Below are positions 42,712 to 51,935 of a DNA stretch of 64,000 bases, one piece after another. The DNA is from Levilactobacillus yonginensis. GTDB taxonomy: Bacteria > Bacillota > Bacilli > Lactobacillales > Lactobacillaceae. The stretch lies in assembly GCF_964065165.1 (NCBI RefSeq), contig NZ_OZ061549.1:992001-1056000 (forward strand), in the 5' to 3' direction. Positions within the stretch are counted from its first letter, which is position 1. The number at the start of each line of letters is the position of its first letter. The notes beneath the pieces were generated by a model. It worked only from the letters and a program-made list of their open reading frames with translations. It had not been told where the DNA came from and did not search any database. Position numbers and translations under genes: made by a program.

Positions 42712-44100
42712 CTACTTTAAAGCTGTCTCAACATCGCTAGTGATCAGTGGAAAAGTCATGATAAACTGGCTGCCTTGTGGGTGATTATCCATCACTTTAA
42801 TGTCCGACCGATTTATTTTTACTAACTGGGCTACAATTGCTAGTCCCAGACCGGTACCCCCAATTTCACGTGTTCGTGCAGAGTCCACCCGGTAAAACCG
42901 ATCAAAAATGCGGGCCTTATTCTCAGCGGTGATGCCAATCCCCAGGTCGGCAATCGTCAATTCCACCCGCTCGGTGTCAGCAGTCAGCTCCACCGTAATT
43001 GGTTGGTCTGCTGGAGAATACTTCCCTGCATTCTCCATGATTGCTGCTAGGATCTGCTGGACACTCTCAGCATTGCCAAAGACCTGTACGCCAGTTGCCA
43101 CCTTCACACTAAGGGGTTGCTGTAAAACGGCACGTTCTTCCTCAATCGTCTCATGGACAATCGCAGTTAAATCAAAAGATGCTAACTTCAACGTCCCCCG
43201 GTCTGCTCGAGAGAGTGTTAATAGGCTGTCTACCAGCTTTTGCATGCGCAGAGATTCCTCGCCAATGAAGTGAATTGAACGCGGGACAATCTCTGGATGA
43301 TCTGCCGAGCGGCGTTCTAGCAGTTGGACGTGATTCCGAATCGCAGCAATGGGCGTCCGCAGTTCGTGAGCCGCGTTAGACGTAAACTCTCGCTCCTGTT
43401 CAGCATTTTGATTGATGGCTGTGAGCAGCTCGTTAAAGCTGGCCGCCAATTGACTGACCTCTTGCGGTTTGATTGGCACTGGTAAAGTTGCCTTAACAGT
43501 CTTAATGCGTGCCTGCCCTTGAGCAGCAATGTTCAAGCTTGCAAGTGGTTGCGTAATCTTGTTCGCAGTGCGTCGAACGTAGATCCAACCGATACCAATC
43601 ATCAAAATCGCTACCAGAACGGTTACCAGTAACACTGAATATAGAATCGTCATGACTGGCGTTAAACTCATCCAAATTTCAGAGTAAAACCCTTCACGAT
43701 GACCGGAATGGTAGTAGGTAATCCCATACCCCGGCGTATAATCTAGCGCCGGAAAAATTGGCACGGGGTAGTGACGTTGTTGGATAAAACGACGGGCTCG
43801 TGCCGAATAAAAGGTACTAGTTGGTTTACTATCATGATCCTTATAAACCCGTACAAATGTATTTCGAGTATCTAGCGGACTCGTTCGTTGCCAGTAATTC
43901 CAATCCGGACGGTCATCAATGAAGGACCGCCTCAGACTACGAATAAGTTGCTGCGAAGAGTGCTCACTCTGTTTAACGAGTTGGTAGCCTACGGTACTAA
44001 AAACAGCCGCCCCCATAATAAGCGTCATCAACACTAACATCGTTAAAAAACGGCGCTGAATTTCTTGCGCAGTTGTCCGAGAGACTTGTCGCTTCTTCAT
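42712..44100 (-). CDS. Two-component sensor histidine kinase
   Basis: This is a 462-residue membrane kinase with a first membrane segment at about 18-40, an extracytoplasmic sensor loop of about 100 residues, a second segment at about 140-165, and a HAMP linker (WIYVRRTANKITQPLASLNI). HisKA is at FTSNAAHELRTPIAAIRNHV (phospho-His near residue 245) and HATPase has N, G1 and G2 boxes (ILAAIMENAGKYS, DLGIGI, GGTGLGLAIV). The start ATG at 44100 lies 6 bp past the regulator stop; an upstream TTG is possible. It pairs with the OmpR-type regulator just before it. The signal is unknown; cell-wall stress is a guess from nearby mprF. Confidence 0.92.
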   Translation of the reverse strand: MKKRQVSRTTAQEIQRRFLTMLVLMTLIMGAAVFSTVGYQLVKQSEHSSQQLIRSLRRSFIDDRPDWNYWQRTSPLDTRNTFVRVYKDHDSKPTSTFYSARARRFIQQRHYPVPIFPALDYTPGYGITYYHSGHREGFYSEIWMSLTPVMTILYSVLLVTVLVAILMIGIGWIYVRRTANKITQPLASLNIAAQGQARIKTVKATLPVPIKPQEVSQLAASFNELLTAINQNAEQEREFTSNAAHELRTPIAAIRNHVQLLERRSADHPEIVPRSIHFIGEESLRMQKLVDSLLTLSRADRGTLKLASFDLTAIVHETIEEERAVLQQPLSVKVATGVQVFGNAESVQQILAAIMENAGKYSPADQPITVELTADTERVELTIADLGIGITAENKARIFDRFYRVDSARTREIGGTGLGLAIVAQLVKINRSDIKVMDNHPQGSQFIMTFPLITSDVETALK

Positions 44101-44106
44101 TGGCAA

Positions 44107-44802
44107 TCACCCATTGTACTCTGTGGAAAGAACGTAACCCACACCACGTACCGTATGAATCAGTGGCGCCAATTGTTCTTCACTCAATTTATGTCGGAGA
44201 TAACGGACGTAAACATCCACAATATTCGGTTGCCCTTCAAAATCGACACCCCATACGGCATTGAGTAGGTCATCTCGCGTCATCGTCTGGCCCGCATTCT
44301 TCATGAGGCACAGCAACAACTCATACTCACGTTGAGTCAGCTGAATCAATTGCCCGTTGCGCAGGACCTGGCGCGACTTCGTATCCAACGTCAAATCGCC
44401 CACATGGAGTTGACTTACCGCTATTTGGTGATGTGTTTGATGTCGCAAAATCACGCGAATTCTCGCCAGTAATTCTTCGATATCAAACGGTTTGGTAATA
44501 TAATCATCAGCTCCCGTATCTAAACCAGCCACCTTATCACCGACGTAGTCTCGAGCCGTCATCATGATAACCGGTAAGTCATCGTGCTTACGAATCCGCC
44601 GAAGAACGCCCAATCCATCCAACTCAGGAAGCATCCAATCCAATAGAATCAAGTCCAGCTGTCCCCGATTACTTTCGTAAATACTTAGCGCTGCCTTACC
44701 ATCTTGTGCGTTCAAGACTGTGTAATCCTCAAATTGAAGCTCTGTGGTCAACGAATCAAGTAACGCTGCGTCGTCCTCCACAATTAAGATTGTTCCCACC
44801 AT
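44107..44802 (-). CDS. OmpR-family response regulator
   Basis: This 231-residue regulator has a receiver domain with acidic pocket VEDD, phospho-acceptor Asp55 in LILLDWMLPELDG, and MTA and KPF signature residues (IMMTARD, DYITKPFD). The C-terminal winged helix ends in DVYVRYLRHKL and IHTVRGVGYVL, typical of OmpR/PhoB. It is the first gene of the two-component operon; the kinase follows almost directly. Targets are not known; the mprF upstream inverted repeat is a candidate. Confidence 0.94.
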   Translation of the reverse strand: MVGTILIVEDDAALLDSLTTELQFEDYTVLNAQDGKAALSIYESNRGQLDLILLDWMLPELDGLGVLRRIRKHDDLPVIMMTARDYVGDKVAGLDTGADDYITKPFDIEELLARIRVILRHQTHHQIAVSQLHVGDLTLDTKSRQVLRNGQLIQLTQREYELLLCLMKNAGQTMTRDDLLNAVWGVDFEGQPNIVDVYVRYLRHKLSEEQLAPLIHTVRGVGYVLSTEYNG

Positions 44803-44935
44803 GCTGAAGCCTCCCGTAAGTTTTACTTATCCTTAGCATAGCGATGTTGCCACTGAATTACTATCTGCTTCACTCAAACTTAAAATTTAAAATGTTAACT
44901 ATCAAAAGCGCTATCCTTAATGGAATTTGGTATTC

Positions 44936-44962
44936 AAAAAAAACCGGACTACCCATCCGGTC
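44936..44962 (-). terminator. Terminator of the FMN reductase gene
   Basis: Minus strand stem ACCGGA / TCCGGT with a 7-nt loop followed by T8. Confidence 0.85.
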
Positions 44963-44977
44963 TCAATAATTCTTTAC

Positions 44978-45568
44978 TTATTTCGTTAGCGGGTGTTCTT
45001 TCATAATTAATGCATAATGTGCCAATTCTTCAAAGGCAACTTGCAACCGCTCAGCAAAATGCTCGCTATTAGGCGCATCCAGTGACAACCCACCATCTTT
45101 TAAAAAGTTGGGTTCGGCATTCCACAACAAAACTGGCGTTGGTAACACCATCATCTTGAGCATCTGTAAAATACCGACAAAGGAGGCAGCAGCCAGCATA
45201 CCACCATCACTATACTTGGAGTAGGTCACAATTTGCACGGGTTTATTAGCAGTCTCTGGTCCCACAAAATCCAGCGCATTTTTGAGACTCCCGGCAATGG
45301 CATGATCATATTCCGGACTTAAGAAAATATAACCATCCTGAGCTTTCAAAACATTCAACCAATTTGCTTCCCCACTGCTTAGATTTTGAATTGGCTCTGA
45401 CAACGGGGTTTCTTCATGATCATACAAGGGCAATGGATAATCCTTCAAATCAATCCAAGTGTATGTCACATCTACTGCTGCCATTGAACGCTGGAGATAC
45501 TTAAATATTCTGTCACCTAAAGAATTTGTCCGCGTTGACCCTAAAATCACACCAATTTTCACCGTCAT
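44978..45568 (-). CDS. NADPH-dependent FMN reductase family protein
   Basis: This is a 196-residue flavodoxin-fold reductase (PF03358). The FMN phosphate loop is GVILGSTRTNSLGDRI (about 6-21) and the isoalloxazine-side segment is FLSPEYDHAIAGSLKNALDF (about 92-111), with the family's PEY motif; TYSKYSDGGMLAAASF follows. Members reduce quinones, azo dyes or chromate with NAD(P)H. It is a single gene with its own terminator. The physiological acceptor is unknown. Confidence 0.9.
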   Translation of the reverse strand: MTVKIGVILGSTRTNSLGDRIFKYLQRSMAAVDVTYTWIDLKDYPLPLYDHEETPLSEPIQNLSSGEANWLNVLKAQDGYIFLSPEYDHAIAGSLKNALDFVGPETANKPVQIVTYSKYSDGGMLAAASFVGILQMLKMMVLPTPVLLWNAEPNFLKDGGLSLDAPNSEHFAERLQVAFEELAHYALIMKEHPLTK

Positions 45569-45718
45569 TTGATGACCTCCTTATTAGACTACGAAAGTAA
45601 CCATATCATAGGTATTAACTAGTTACAATAACAACTGGTTAATCATTTGATAACTAAAAGTAAGTAAAAGCCCTAAAGATCAGCTCGCATCACCCGATTC
45701 ATCCACGATAAACTGCAC

Positions 45719-45749
45719 AAAAAAACCACTACCCATAGGCAGTGGTTTA
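45719..45749 (-). terminator. Terminator of rplJ-rplL
   Basis: Minus strand stem AAACCACTGCC / GGTAGTGGTTT with a 4-nt loop, followed by T-rich sequence. Confidence 0.9.
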
Positions 45750-45770
45750 TCATTTCGTAAGTGAAGATGA

Positions 45771-46136
45771 TTACTTAAGCGTAACCACACCACCAACGGC
45801 TTCAAGCTTTTCCTTGATGTCGTTAGCTTCGTCTTCAGTAGCGCCTTCCTTGATGACAGATGGTACGTTGTCAACGAGGCCCTTAGCGTCCTTCAAACCT
45901 AAACCAGTGATTTCACGGACAGCCTTGATGGCCTTAACCTTGGCGTCACCAGATTCAGTTAATTCAACGTCGAATGAATCCTTGGCAGCAGCGTCGCCAC
46001 CAGCAGCACCGGCTGCAGCAACTGGTGCAGCAGCGGATACGCCGAATTCGTCTTCGATACCCTTAACTAAGTCGTTAAGGTCAGTAATGGATGCTTCTTT
46101 AAGAGAAGCGATGATAGCATCTTTATCAAAAGCCAT
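45771..46136 (-). CDS. rplL: 50S ribosomal protein L7/L12
   Basis: This 121-residue stalk protein recruits translation factors. The N-terminal dimerisation part is [20 protein letters not shown], an Ala-rich hinge lies at about 37-52, and the C-terminal domain is [24 protein letters not shown] ([20 protein letters not shown]), ending GGVVTLK. The ATG at 46136 follows GGAGGAAAATAAC. It forms the L10-L12 operon with rplJ, under L10 leader control. Confidence 0.98.
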   Translation of the reverse strand: MAFDKDAIIASLKEASITDLNDLVKGIEDEFGVSAAAPVAAAGAAGGDAAAKDSFDVELTESGDAKVKAIKAVREITGLGLKDAKGLVDNVPSVIKEGATEDEANDIKEKLEAVGGVVTLK

Positions 46137-46194
46137 GTTATTTTCCTCCAATAATTGGGTTTTATATTTTATGTTTCAAATTTGAATCAGGGAC

Positions 46195-46701
46195 TTAGGC
46201 TGCGTCGCCTTCGTCACCCTTTTCAGCAATCGCCTTAACAGCGTAAGCCACGTTCCGTACTGGTGCTTGTAAGACATTAGCCAGCATAGAGAGCAGGTCT
46301 TCACGACTAGGCAAGGTAGCGTAGGTGTTGATTTCGTCGATAGACATGATCTTGTCTTCGATGTAACCACCCTTGATTTCAAGGGCGTCAACACTATCCG
46401 CAAACTTCTTCAAGACCTTAGCTGGTGCGATTGGATCCTCGTCAGAGAAAGCAACGGCAGTAGGACCAGCAAAAAGATCGTTAAGACCTTCGTAACCAGC
46501 TTTTTCTGCAGCACGTACCAAAACTTTGTTCTTGATGACGTTCATTTGGACGCCAGCTTCACGTAATTGCTTACGTAAGTCAGTAGCTTGTTCAACTGTT
46601 AACCCACGGTAATCAACGACGATAGCACTAACGGCGTTGTTGAATTTCTCAACAACCTCATCAACCTTTTTTGCTTTGATTGCAATAGCTTGTTCACTCA
46701 A
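46195..46701 (-). CDS. rplJ: 50S ribosomal protein L10
   Basis: L10 anchors the L12 dimers on the ribosome. The 168-residue protein begins [20 protein letters not shown], with [20 protein letters not shown] near residue 30. The start is taken as TTG at 46701, spaced 5 bp from GGGAGGTG; the GTG three codons upstream lies within the binding site. It is the first gene of rplJ-rplL and, by homology, represses its own operon by binding the leader. Confidence 0.97.
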   Translation of the reverse strand: MSEQAIAIKAKKVDEVVEKFNNAVSAIVVDYRGLTVEQATDLRKQLREAGVQMNVIKNKVLVRAAEKAGYEGLNDLFAGPTAVAFSDEDPIAPAKVLKKFADSVDALEIKGGYIEDKIMSIDEINTYATLPSREDLLSMLANVLQAPVRNVAYAVKAIAEKGDEGDAA

Positions 46702-46857
46702 ATTGTTCACCTCCCGGAGTAGTTTGGTGGGATAAAAAAATCCCTATGCCACCAAGACATAAGGAGTCCAAAGTTTAAGTAAACTTCTTCCTCGGCAGGA
46801 AATTAAGACCATTAGGTCACCTGAGTCTTAGGTAGATCTATTAAATACAACTTCAAT
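46702..46857 (-). promoter_or_regulatory. Ribosomal L10 leader
   Basis: The transcript between the promoter and rplJ (about 150 nt) has the form of the known Firmicutes L10 leader, including paired segments around GACTCAGGTGACC and the closing stem ATGTCTTGGTGGCAT, just before the start. L10(L12)4 binding would reduce translation or transcription of the operon. Recognition rests on position and general layout, not on a covariance search. Confidence 0.7.
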
Positions 46858-46886
46858 AGCATACAATACTTCGACATTACTGTCAA
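46858..46886 (-). promoter_or_regulatory. Promoter of rplJ-rplL
   Basis: Minus strand: consensus -35 TTGACA (46886-46881), 17-bp spacer, -10 TATGCT (46863-46858). Confidence 0.85.
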
Positions 46887-46922
46887 TGCACTGATAGGGA
46901 TTTTTTTAATTCACGTTTTAAC

Positions 46923-47621
46923 TTAGGCTAATAAAGAAGCCAAGTCAACGTCGACGCTAGGGCCGAACGTTGAAGAAATTGAAACGTGTTGTACGTAAGT
47001 ACCACGTACAGCAGCTGGACGAATACGAACAATCGTTTCAGCAATGGTCTTCAAGTTGCCGGCAAGCTTGTCAGCATCAAAGGAAACCTTACCAAATGGA
47101 ACAGCAACGTTACCATCCCGGTCAGTCCGGTAAGTAACTTGCCCGTTCTTGGCATCGGAAACGGCTTTTTCGACGTTCATCGTAACCGTACCCGTCTTAG
47201 GGTTAGGCATTAAGCCCTTAGGTCCTAAGACACGACCTAAACGACCAACTTGGGCCATCATATCTGGCGTTGCAATAGCAACGTCAAAGTCCAACCAGCC
47301 GTCTTGGATACGTTCTACTAAGTCTTGTTCGCCAACAACATCAGCACCAGCTGCTTCAGCAGCCTTAGCTTGGTCACCCTTAGCGAATACGATTACCGTA
47401 GTATCTTTACCGGTACCATTAGGTAATACCAATGCGCCACGGAGTTGTTGGTCCGCTTGCTTCGTGTCAACGTTAAGCTTGAAGGCAACTTCAACAGTTG
47501 CGTCAAACTTAGCGAAATCCATCTTCTTTACTAAATCAACGGCGTCGCCCATGGTGTAGACCTTGTCGGCCTCGACCAGTTTGGCAGCGTCTTGATACTT
47601 TTTACCTCGTTTGTGAGCCAT
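46923..47621 (-). CDS. rplA: 50S ribosomal protein L1
   Basis: This is the 232-residue L1 stalk protein. It begins [20 protein letters not shown] and has the L1 signature [20 protein letters not shown] (about 122-141). The ATG at 47621 follows AAGGAGG; an in-frame extension to 47678 is not part of L1. It lies downstream of rplK with a 98-bp gap. In many bacteria L1 represses the rplKA operon through an L1-binding hairpin, not pinpointed here. Confidence 0.98.
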   Translation of the reverse strand: MAHKRGKKYQDAAKLVEADKVYTMGDAVDLVKKMDFAKFDATVEVAFKLNVDTKQADQQLRGALVLPNGTGKDTTVIVFAKGDQAKAAEAAGADVVGEQDLVERIQDGWLDFDVAIATPDMMAQVGRLGRVLGPKGLMPNPKTGTVTMNVEKAVSDAKNGQVTYRTDRDGNVAVPFGKVSFDADKLAGNLKTIAETIVRIRPAAVRGTYVQHVSISSTFGPSVDVDLASLLA

Positions 47622-47719
47622 TTTTGTGTATTCCTCCTTGCAAATGTGGTTGTAACGGATAAACCTCCCACTTGACACATTTCATTTTCGTGAAGTGTCC
47701 GACTATCCGAAAACTGAGC

Positions 47720-48145
47720 TTAACCTTCGACCGTGAAGCCCATGCTCCGGGCAGTACCTTCAATCATGCGCATAGCTGCTTCAACGTCAGCTGCGTTTAG
47801 ATCTTGCATTTTAGTTTCAGCGATTTGCTTAACTTGATCCTTGGTTACCGTAGCAACCTTTTTCGTGTTAGGTTCGCCAGAACCACTTTCAACACCAGCG
47901 GCCTTCTTCAACAGAACAGCTGCTGGAGGGGTCTTGGTGATGAAATCAAAGGAACGATCTTCATAGACACTGATCACAACAGGAATCAGCATACCAGCTT
48001 GGTCAGCTGTACGTGCGTTGAATTCCTTAGTGAAGCCCATGATGTTGATACCTGCTTGACCTAAAGCTGGTCCAACTGGGGGAGCTGGGGTTGCTTTACC
48101 CGCAGGAATCTGTAATTTGACGACATTAGCTACTTTTTTAGCCAC
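47720..48145 (-). CDS. rplK: 50S ribosomal protein L11
   Basis: This 141-residue protein of the GTPase-associated centre starts [20 protein letters not shown] ([16 protein letters not shown] is the L11 signature region). The RNA-binding C-terminal domain contains [15 protein letters not shown] at the end. The start codon is a GTG at 48145 after CAAGGAGGT. It is the first gene of the rplK-rplA operon, with its own promoter about 90 bp upstream. Confidence 0.98.
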   Translation of the reverse strand: MAKKVANVVKLQIPAGKATPAPPVGPALGQAGINIMGFTKEFNARTADQAGMLIPVVISVYEDRSFDFITKTPPAAVLLKKAAGVESGSGEPNTKKVATVTKDQVKQIAETKMQDLNAADVEAAMRMIEGTARSMGFTVEG

Positions 48146-48236
48146 GAGACAATACCTCCTTGAGTCCGTGTGTGGTAAGTGGAGCTGTTAGTTTGCTCCT
48201 CCCACGTTAACTGTACACTCTAACGCATACTTGAGA

Positions 48237-48265
48237 ATCATACCACACTTTACTAACTACAACAA
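48237..48265 (-). promoter_or_regulatory. Promoter of rplK-rplA
   Basis: Minus strand: -35 TTGTTG (48265-48260), 17-bp spacer, -10 TATGAT (48242-48237). Upstream (48270-48405) is a structured, G+C-rich nusG 3' region with arms CTGCTGG / CCGGCAG but no T-run. Confidence 0.68.
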
Positions 48266-48405
48266 GTTCTTTTCAACCGAATGCCGACTGACAGTACTGA
48301 ATGAACCAACAGTGAGGAGGCGTTTCCCCATCCTGAAACCGCAGCGACCTCACAGTCCTGTTGCTGCCGGCTGTAAGTCCGCTACCAGCAGGCACCTAAA
48401 AGAAC

Positions 48406-48957
48406 TTAACCTAAGATTGGGTCAACTTGATCGAAGTTCAGTTCAGTACTTGTTTCTCGACCGAACATATCGATATTAACCTTCAACTTCATCTTTTCGT
48501 TGTCAACTTCCGTAATCTTCCCAACTAAGCCACTGAAAGCACCATCGACAATGGTAACTGAATCCCCAACGGCAACGTCCAGATCGGCGTGACGTGCGGA
48601 AATCCCGACCCGACGTAAGATGCGTTCAACTTCGTCTGGCAAAAGTGGCGTTGGCTTACTACCTTGTCCATGGGAACCCAGGAACCCAGTAACACCAGGT
48701 GTGTTCCGCACAATGTACCAAGCTTGGTCACTCATGACCATTTCAACTAAAACGTAGCCCGGGAAGGTCTTTTCCATGGTGACCTTATCCTTACCGTTCT
48801 TAACTTCGTGTTCCTCTTCTTCGGGGACAACGACTCGGAAGATGTTATCTTGCATCCCCATTGATTCGGCCCGCGACTCCAAGTTCGCCATAACTTTGTT
48901 CTCGTACCCTGCATAGGTGTGAAGAACGTACCATTGCTTTTCAGCTGACTCAACCAT
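48406..48957 (-). CDS. nusG: Transcription termination/antitermination protein NusG
   Basis: NusG binds RNA polymerase and couples transcription with translation or Rho. The 183-residue protein has the NGN domain (KQWYVLHTYAGYENKVMANL; FPGYVLVEMVMSDQAWYIVR) and the KOW motif (VGDSVTIVDGAFSGLVGKIT, about 130-149). It follows secE, the invariant bacterial order secE-nusG. Confidence 0.98.
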   Translation of the reverse strand: MVESAEKQWYVLHTYAGYENKVMANLESRAESMGMQDNIFRVVVPEEEEHEVKNGKDKVTMEKTFPGYVLVEMVMSDQAWYIVRNTPGVTGFLGSHGQGSKPTPLLPDEVERILRRVGISARHADLDVAVGDSVTIVDGAFSGLVGKITEVDNEKMKLKVNIDMFGRETSTELNFDQVDPILG

Positions 48958-49080
48958 GTTTGGTGCACTCCTTTAGTATTCTTTGACTTTTCGAGCAAAA
49001 TAAAAAAACTTCGCGTACACGAAGTTCTCTGTTACCAACTAATATAGCATATTTAATCGCCTTTGACTACCGACAATCCA

Positions 49081-49257
49081 CTAGGAGACGAACTTTAAGC
49101 CGTACTGAACGACCCAGTCGACGACCGCAAAGAAGATTGCGAACAAGACGGAAATCCCAACGACGGTGCCAGTATCGTGCCGCGTTTGCTTAACCCCCGG
49201 CCAAGAAACTTGTTTCATTTCTGCTCCAACGGACTTAAAGAAACGGAATAAACGCAT
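49081..49257 (-). CDS. secE: Preprotein translocase subunit SecE
   Basis: This is a short SecE of 58 residues with a single C-terminal membrane helix. It starts MRLFRFFKSVGAEMKQVSWP, the amphipathic helix plus the conserved VSWP, and continues with a hydrophobic segment (about 30-50) that clamps SecY. The ATG at 49257 follows AGGGAGGC. It lies between rpmG and nusG. Confidence 0.96.
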   Translation of the reverse strand: MRLFRFFKSVGAEMKQVSWPGVKQTRHDTGTVVGISVLFAIFFAVVDWVVQYGLKFVS

Positions 49258-49304
49258 GGTGTTGCCTCCCTAAAATTAGTGTTTGTTGTTATTTGCTGTG
49301 CGCA

Positions 49305-49454
49305 TTAGCGGGTTTCACGGTGTAATGTGTGTTTCCCACAGTACTTACAAAACTTCATAACCTCTAGTCGCTTAGTGCGGGTCGCACTTGCTGTGATGGT
49401 GTAATTCCGTGACCCGCAAACTGAACAGGCCAGGGCAATTTTCCTTTGAGCCAT
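49305..49454 (-). CDS. rpmG: 50S ribosomal protein L33, zinc-binding form
   Basis: This is a 49-residue L33 with two CxxC pairs (CSVC and CKYC), i.e. the zinc-containing form. It starts [20 protein letters not shown] and ends KHTLHRETR. The ATG at 49454 follows GGTGGTGG. It is the first of the rpmG-secE-nusG series. The zinc form is often paired with a second, zinc-free copy elsewhere in the genome. Confidence 0.95.
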   Translation of the reverse strand: MAQRKIALACSVCGSRNYTITASATRTKRLEVMKFCKYCGKHTLHRETR

Positions 49455-49528
49455 CTTGCCACCACCTTTAATTAAATCCTATTCAACTCATACTGCAATA
49501 GCTTACCATCGTTTGTCCCCGCCGTCAA

Positions 49529-50101
49529 TCATTCAGCGAGGAGTCGTCGAAGCTTGACTTGACTACGGTGAGAGGCCGCCGTGACCTGACGGTAAGGTAA
49601 CCGTTTTCGTTGACTGATCACTAAAAGCGTCTCACCTCGCAGTAACCCATTAAAAACGGTGTGCTCAACCCCAGATAGACTCTCTTGCACGCGCTGAACC
49701 GCATCCTGAACTTCTAACTGCTCCCGCACAGCCCAGCGACTATCTTCTAAGGTATCCGCAAAATAGTCACTGTTGGCTTCCAGTGAGATGACCTTACGGC
49801 TCTGTTGCCGCTTTAAAGCCTTACTTCGGCGAATCAGATCAAATACCCGATGACGTAGATTAAGCCGGTAAAAGGCCCCAAAATTGGGAGCCTTAGTGGC
49901 ATCGAAACGCTTGATGGACCGACAAAAGACTACCCGAGCCTCCTGATCCCAATCATCCTGATCAAACCCCACAATAAAATAGCGCTGCTGTAGTTTTTTC
50001 AGTACGGGTCGGTAACGCTCAAAAAGAATATGTAAGGCGGGTGAATCCAATTGATCCTGTAGACACACTAATAAGGTTGCATTGCTCATCTCATTCATCA
50101 A
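49529..50101 (-). CDS. SigH/ComX-like alternative sigma factor
   Basis: This 190-residue sigma-70-like protein lacks region 1. Region 2 is seen as YFIVGFDQDDWDQEARVVFC and FDATKAPNFGAFYRLNLRHR (about 40-90); region 4 is a helix-turn-helix at about 150-185 (RGETLLVISQRKRLPYRQVT). The position between rpmG and yacP is that of sigH in Bacillus and lactobacilli. In L. sakei SigH turns on competence genes, so it may act on comFA-comFC here. The tandem ATG at 50101 follows GGGGAGGC. Region 4 is atypical, as is common in this group. Confidence 0.85.
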   Translation of the reverse strand: MMNEMSNATLLVCLQDQLDSPALHILFERYRPVLKKLQQRYFIVGFDQDDWDQEARVVFCRSIKRFDATKAPNFGAFYRLNLRHRVFDLIRRSKALKRQQSRKVISLEANSDYFADTLEDSRWAVREQLEVQDAVQRVQESLSGVEHTVFNGLLRGETLLVISQRKRLPYRQVTAASHRSQVKLRRLLAE

Positions 50102-50170
50102 AAAAGCCTCCCCTTCAACTGGTTACCCCAGTTTACAGGAAGGCACAGCACCCTTCTTACGAACGGGTGT

Positions 50171-50716
50171 TTATTTCTTATTATTTTTATGCGGCTTAGC
50201 CATCATTTGGTCCCGCAACTTTTCAAGCTTATAAAGTTGCTGATCATTCCACGGTGATTTACGCACAATACCGCGGTCCGCAAATTCTCTAGCCGTTTGC
50301 TTGACCTCATTTTGAGCCCGTTCAATGTCCGTTAACAATTCTCCGGCCGGAATCCGTAAAGCACCCTCAGAGAAAATCGTCCACTGTTCCGCCTGATCAC
50401 TCGTTGCCACTGTAACCTGTGTAAACCTTGTCTGACGTTCCTTGGCCAGCTTCTCGATATAACTATCAGCCGTCTCGTCACGATTGGTCCACACAACCTC
50501 TAAGTCAAATTGATTGTAGCTCTTCGAAATACCAGGAACGTACATCGCATCAAAGACTACCGTAATACTGGCATCGCGCAATTTCTTGTAGTTTGCCAAC
50601 ATGTTCAGTAACTCGTCGCGGGCCTCAGGTAACCGATCCTGCAACTTTAACCGGTTGAGTTTGGGCCAGTTGCCGATCATGTTATAGGCATCGACAATTA
50701 AAATGTCTTCTTTCAT
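50171..50716 (-). CDS. NYN-domain ribonuclease-like protein (YacP/Rae1)
   Basis: This 181-residue PIN/NYN-domain protein is of the YacP family; B. subtilis Rae1 is a ribosome-associated mRNA endonuclease. It begins DILIVDAYNMIGNWPKL, with catalytic acidic residues in IVDAYN, VVFDAMYV and VVWTNRDETADSYIEKL; VATSDQAEQW follows. It lies 29 bp after rlmB in the cysS-mrnC-rlmB-yacP operon. Confidence 0.92.
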   Translation of the reverse strand: MKEDILIVDAYNMIGNWPKLNRLKLQDRLPEARDELLNMLANYKKLRDASITVVFDAMYVPGISKSYNQFDLEVVWTNRDETADSYIEKLAKERQTRFTQVTVATSDQAEQWTIFSEGALRIPAGELLTDIERAQNEVKQTAREFADRGIVRKSPWNDQQLYKLEKLRDQMMAKPHKNNKK

Positions 50717-50745
50717 TGACCTCTCCCTCGCTCATTTTCCTTAAA

Positions 50746-51525
50746 TTAGTGTTGAACCGGGTGCCGAGAACTAAAGCCTTGATACATCAACAGTCCAGCG
50801 GCAACGCTGGCATTCAAGCTTTGGACCTCACCGACCATTGGAATCGTCAACATTTGATCAACCGTCTCCTTCAGTAAACGTGAAATACCTTTACCTTCGT
50901 TACCGATGATCAGTGCTGTGGCCCCCTTGGCATCCCAGTCACGGTAATCCGTTCCGGCCATGTCAGTCCCAAAGACCCACACGCCCCGGTCCTTTAACTC
51001 GTGGACGGTGTTGACCAGGTTAGTGACCCGGGCAACGGGAACGCGTTCAATGGCACCAGTAGAAGTCTTGGCAACTGTCGACGTCAGGCCAACCGCTCGC
51101 CGCTTCGGAATAATCACACCATGCACACCACTGGCATCGGCCGTCCGTAAAATTGAGCCTAAGTTATGGGGATCTTCCACACCGTCTAAAATCAGGAAGA
51201 ATGGCGCTTCACCAGCAGCTTCCGCTTTAGCAAAGAGGTCGTCGATAGTGGCGTAAGCAAAGGCTGCAACACCTAAAGCTACTCCTTGGTGATTCTGATG
51301 TTCGGTCAGTAGATCAAGTTTTTGCTTAGGGACTTCTGAAATGACCAAGTGTCGCTTCTTAGCTAATTGGCGAATCTCGTCTAGCGCTTCCGCCTTCAAA
51401 CCGCTTTGCAGAAAAACTTTGTTGATTGTCTGTTGGCTACGTAAGGCCGCAACGGCTGGATGCCGGCCAATCACAAAATCACTGCTGATATCTTTGTCTT
51501 CGTTCGTCGATTGATCTGGTCTCAT
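50746..51525 (-). CDS. rlmB: 23S rRNA (guanosine-2'-O)-methyltransferase RlmB
   Basis: This is a 259-residue SPOUT methyltransferase. The N-terminal substrate-binding domain has VIGRHPAVAALRS. The trefoil-knot SAM site includes LILDGVEDPHNLGSILRTAD (about 106-125), ALIIGNEGKGISRL and the end motif VQSLNASVAAGLLMY. Its ATG shares a base with the stop of mrnC (TAATG). The exact rRNA target (G2251 in E. coli) is inferred. Confidence 0.94.
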   Translation of the reverse strand: MRPDQSTNEDKDISSDFVIGRHPAVAALRSQQTINKVFLQSGLKAEALDEIRQLAKKRHLVISEVPKQKLDLLTEHQNHQGVALGVAAFAYATIDDLFAKAEAAGEAPFFLILDGVEDPHNLGSILRTADASGVHGVIIPKRRAVGLTSTVAKTSTGAIERVPVARVTNLVNTVHELKDRGVWVFGTDMAGTDYRDWDAKGATALIIGNEGKGISRLLKETVDQMLTIPMVGEVQSLNASVAAGLLMYQGFSSRHPVQH

Positions 51526-51932
51526 TATTCAGTTCGCCCCGCTTCTACTTGTTCAATGCACCACTGACCGAGTTCATCGACTCGGTCCTGTTGTCCACTC
51601 AACGCAAGGTAACCCATCAAGGCTTCAAACCCGGTTGAGATTCGGTAAGTCACCACGTCCGTATTCTTAGCGTGGGTGTAGCTCTTAGCATTCCGCCCCC
51701 GCTTGAACATGGTCCATTCATCTTCACTCAAAATTTCATCCTGTTCCATCAGGTCGATCAAAGCTGCCTGAGCCTTGGCGGAAACGTAGTGCGTCGCCTT
51801 CTTTTGCAGATGATTTGGCTTAGCCAAGCCTTCTGCAATCAAGTGTTTCCGGATGATAACTTCGTAAGAAGCATCCCCCATGTAGGCCAGTGCGACCCCG
51901 TTCAGTTGCCGATAATCTACTTCAGTTGTCAT
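51525..51932 (-). CDS. mrnC: Mini-ribonuclease III
   Basis: Mini-III matures 23S rRNA ends. The 135-residue protein is an RNase III catalytic domain without a double-stranded RNA-binding domain. It has [20 protein letters not shown] (near residue 12; the acidic active-site residues lie in YMGDASYE) and [17 protein letters not shown] [15 protein letters not shown] near 108-122. It lies 3 bp after cysS and overlaps rlmB by one base. Confidence 0.94.
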   Translation of the reverse strand: MTTEVDYRQLNGVALAYMGDASYEVIIRKHLIAEGLAKPNHLQKKATHYVSAKAQAALIDLMEQDEILSEDEWTMFKRGRNAKSYTHAKNTDVVTYRISTGFEALMGYLALSGQQDRVDELGQWCIEQVEAGRTE

Positions 51933-51935
51933 TAA

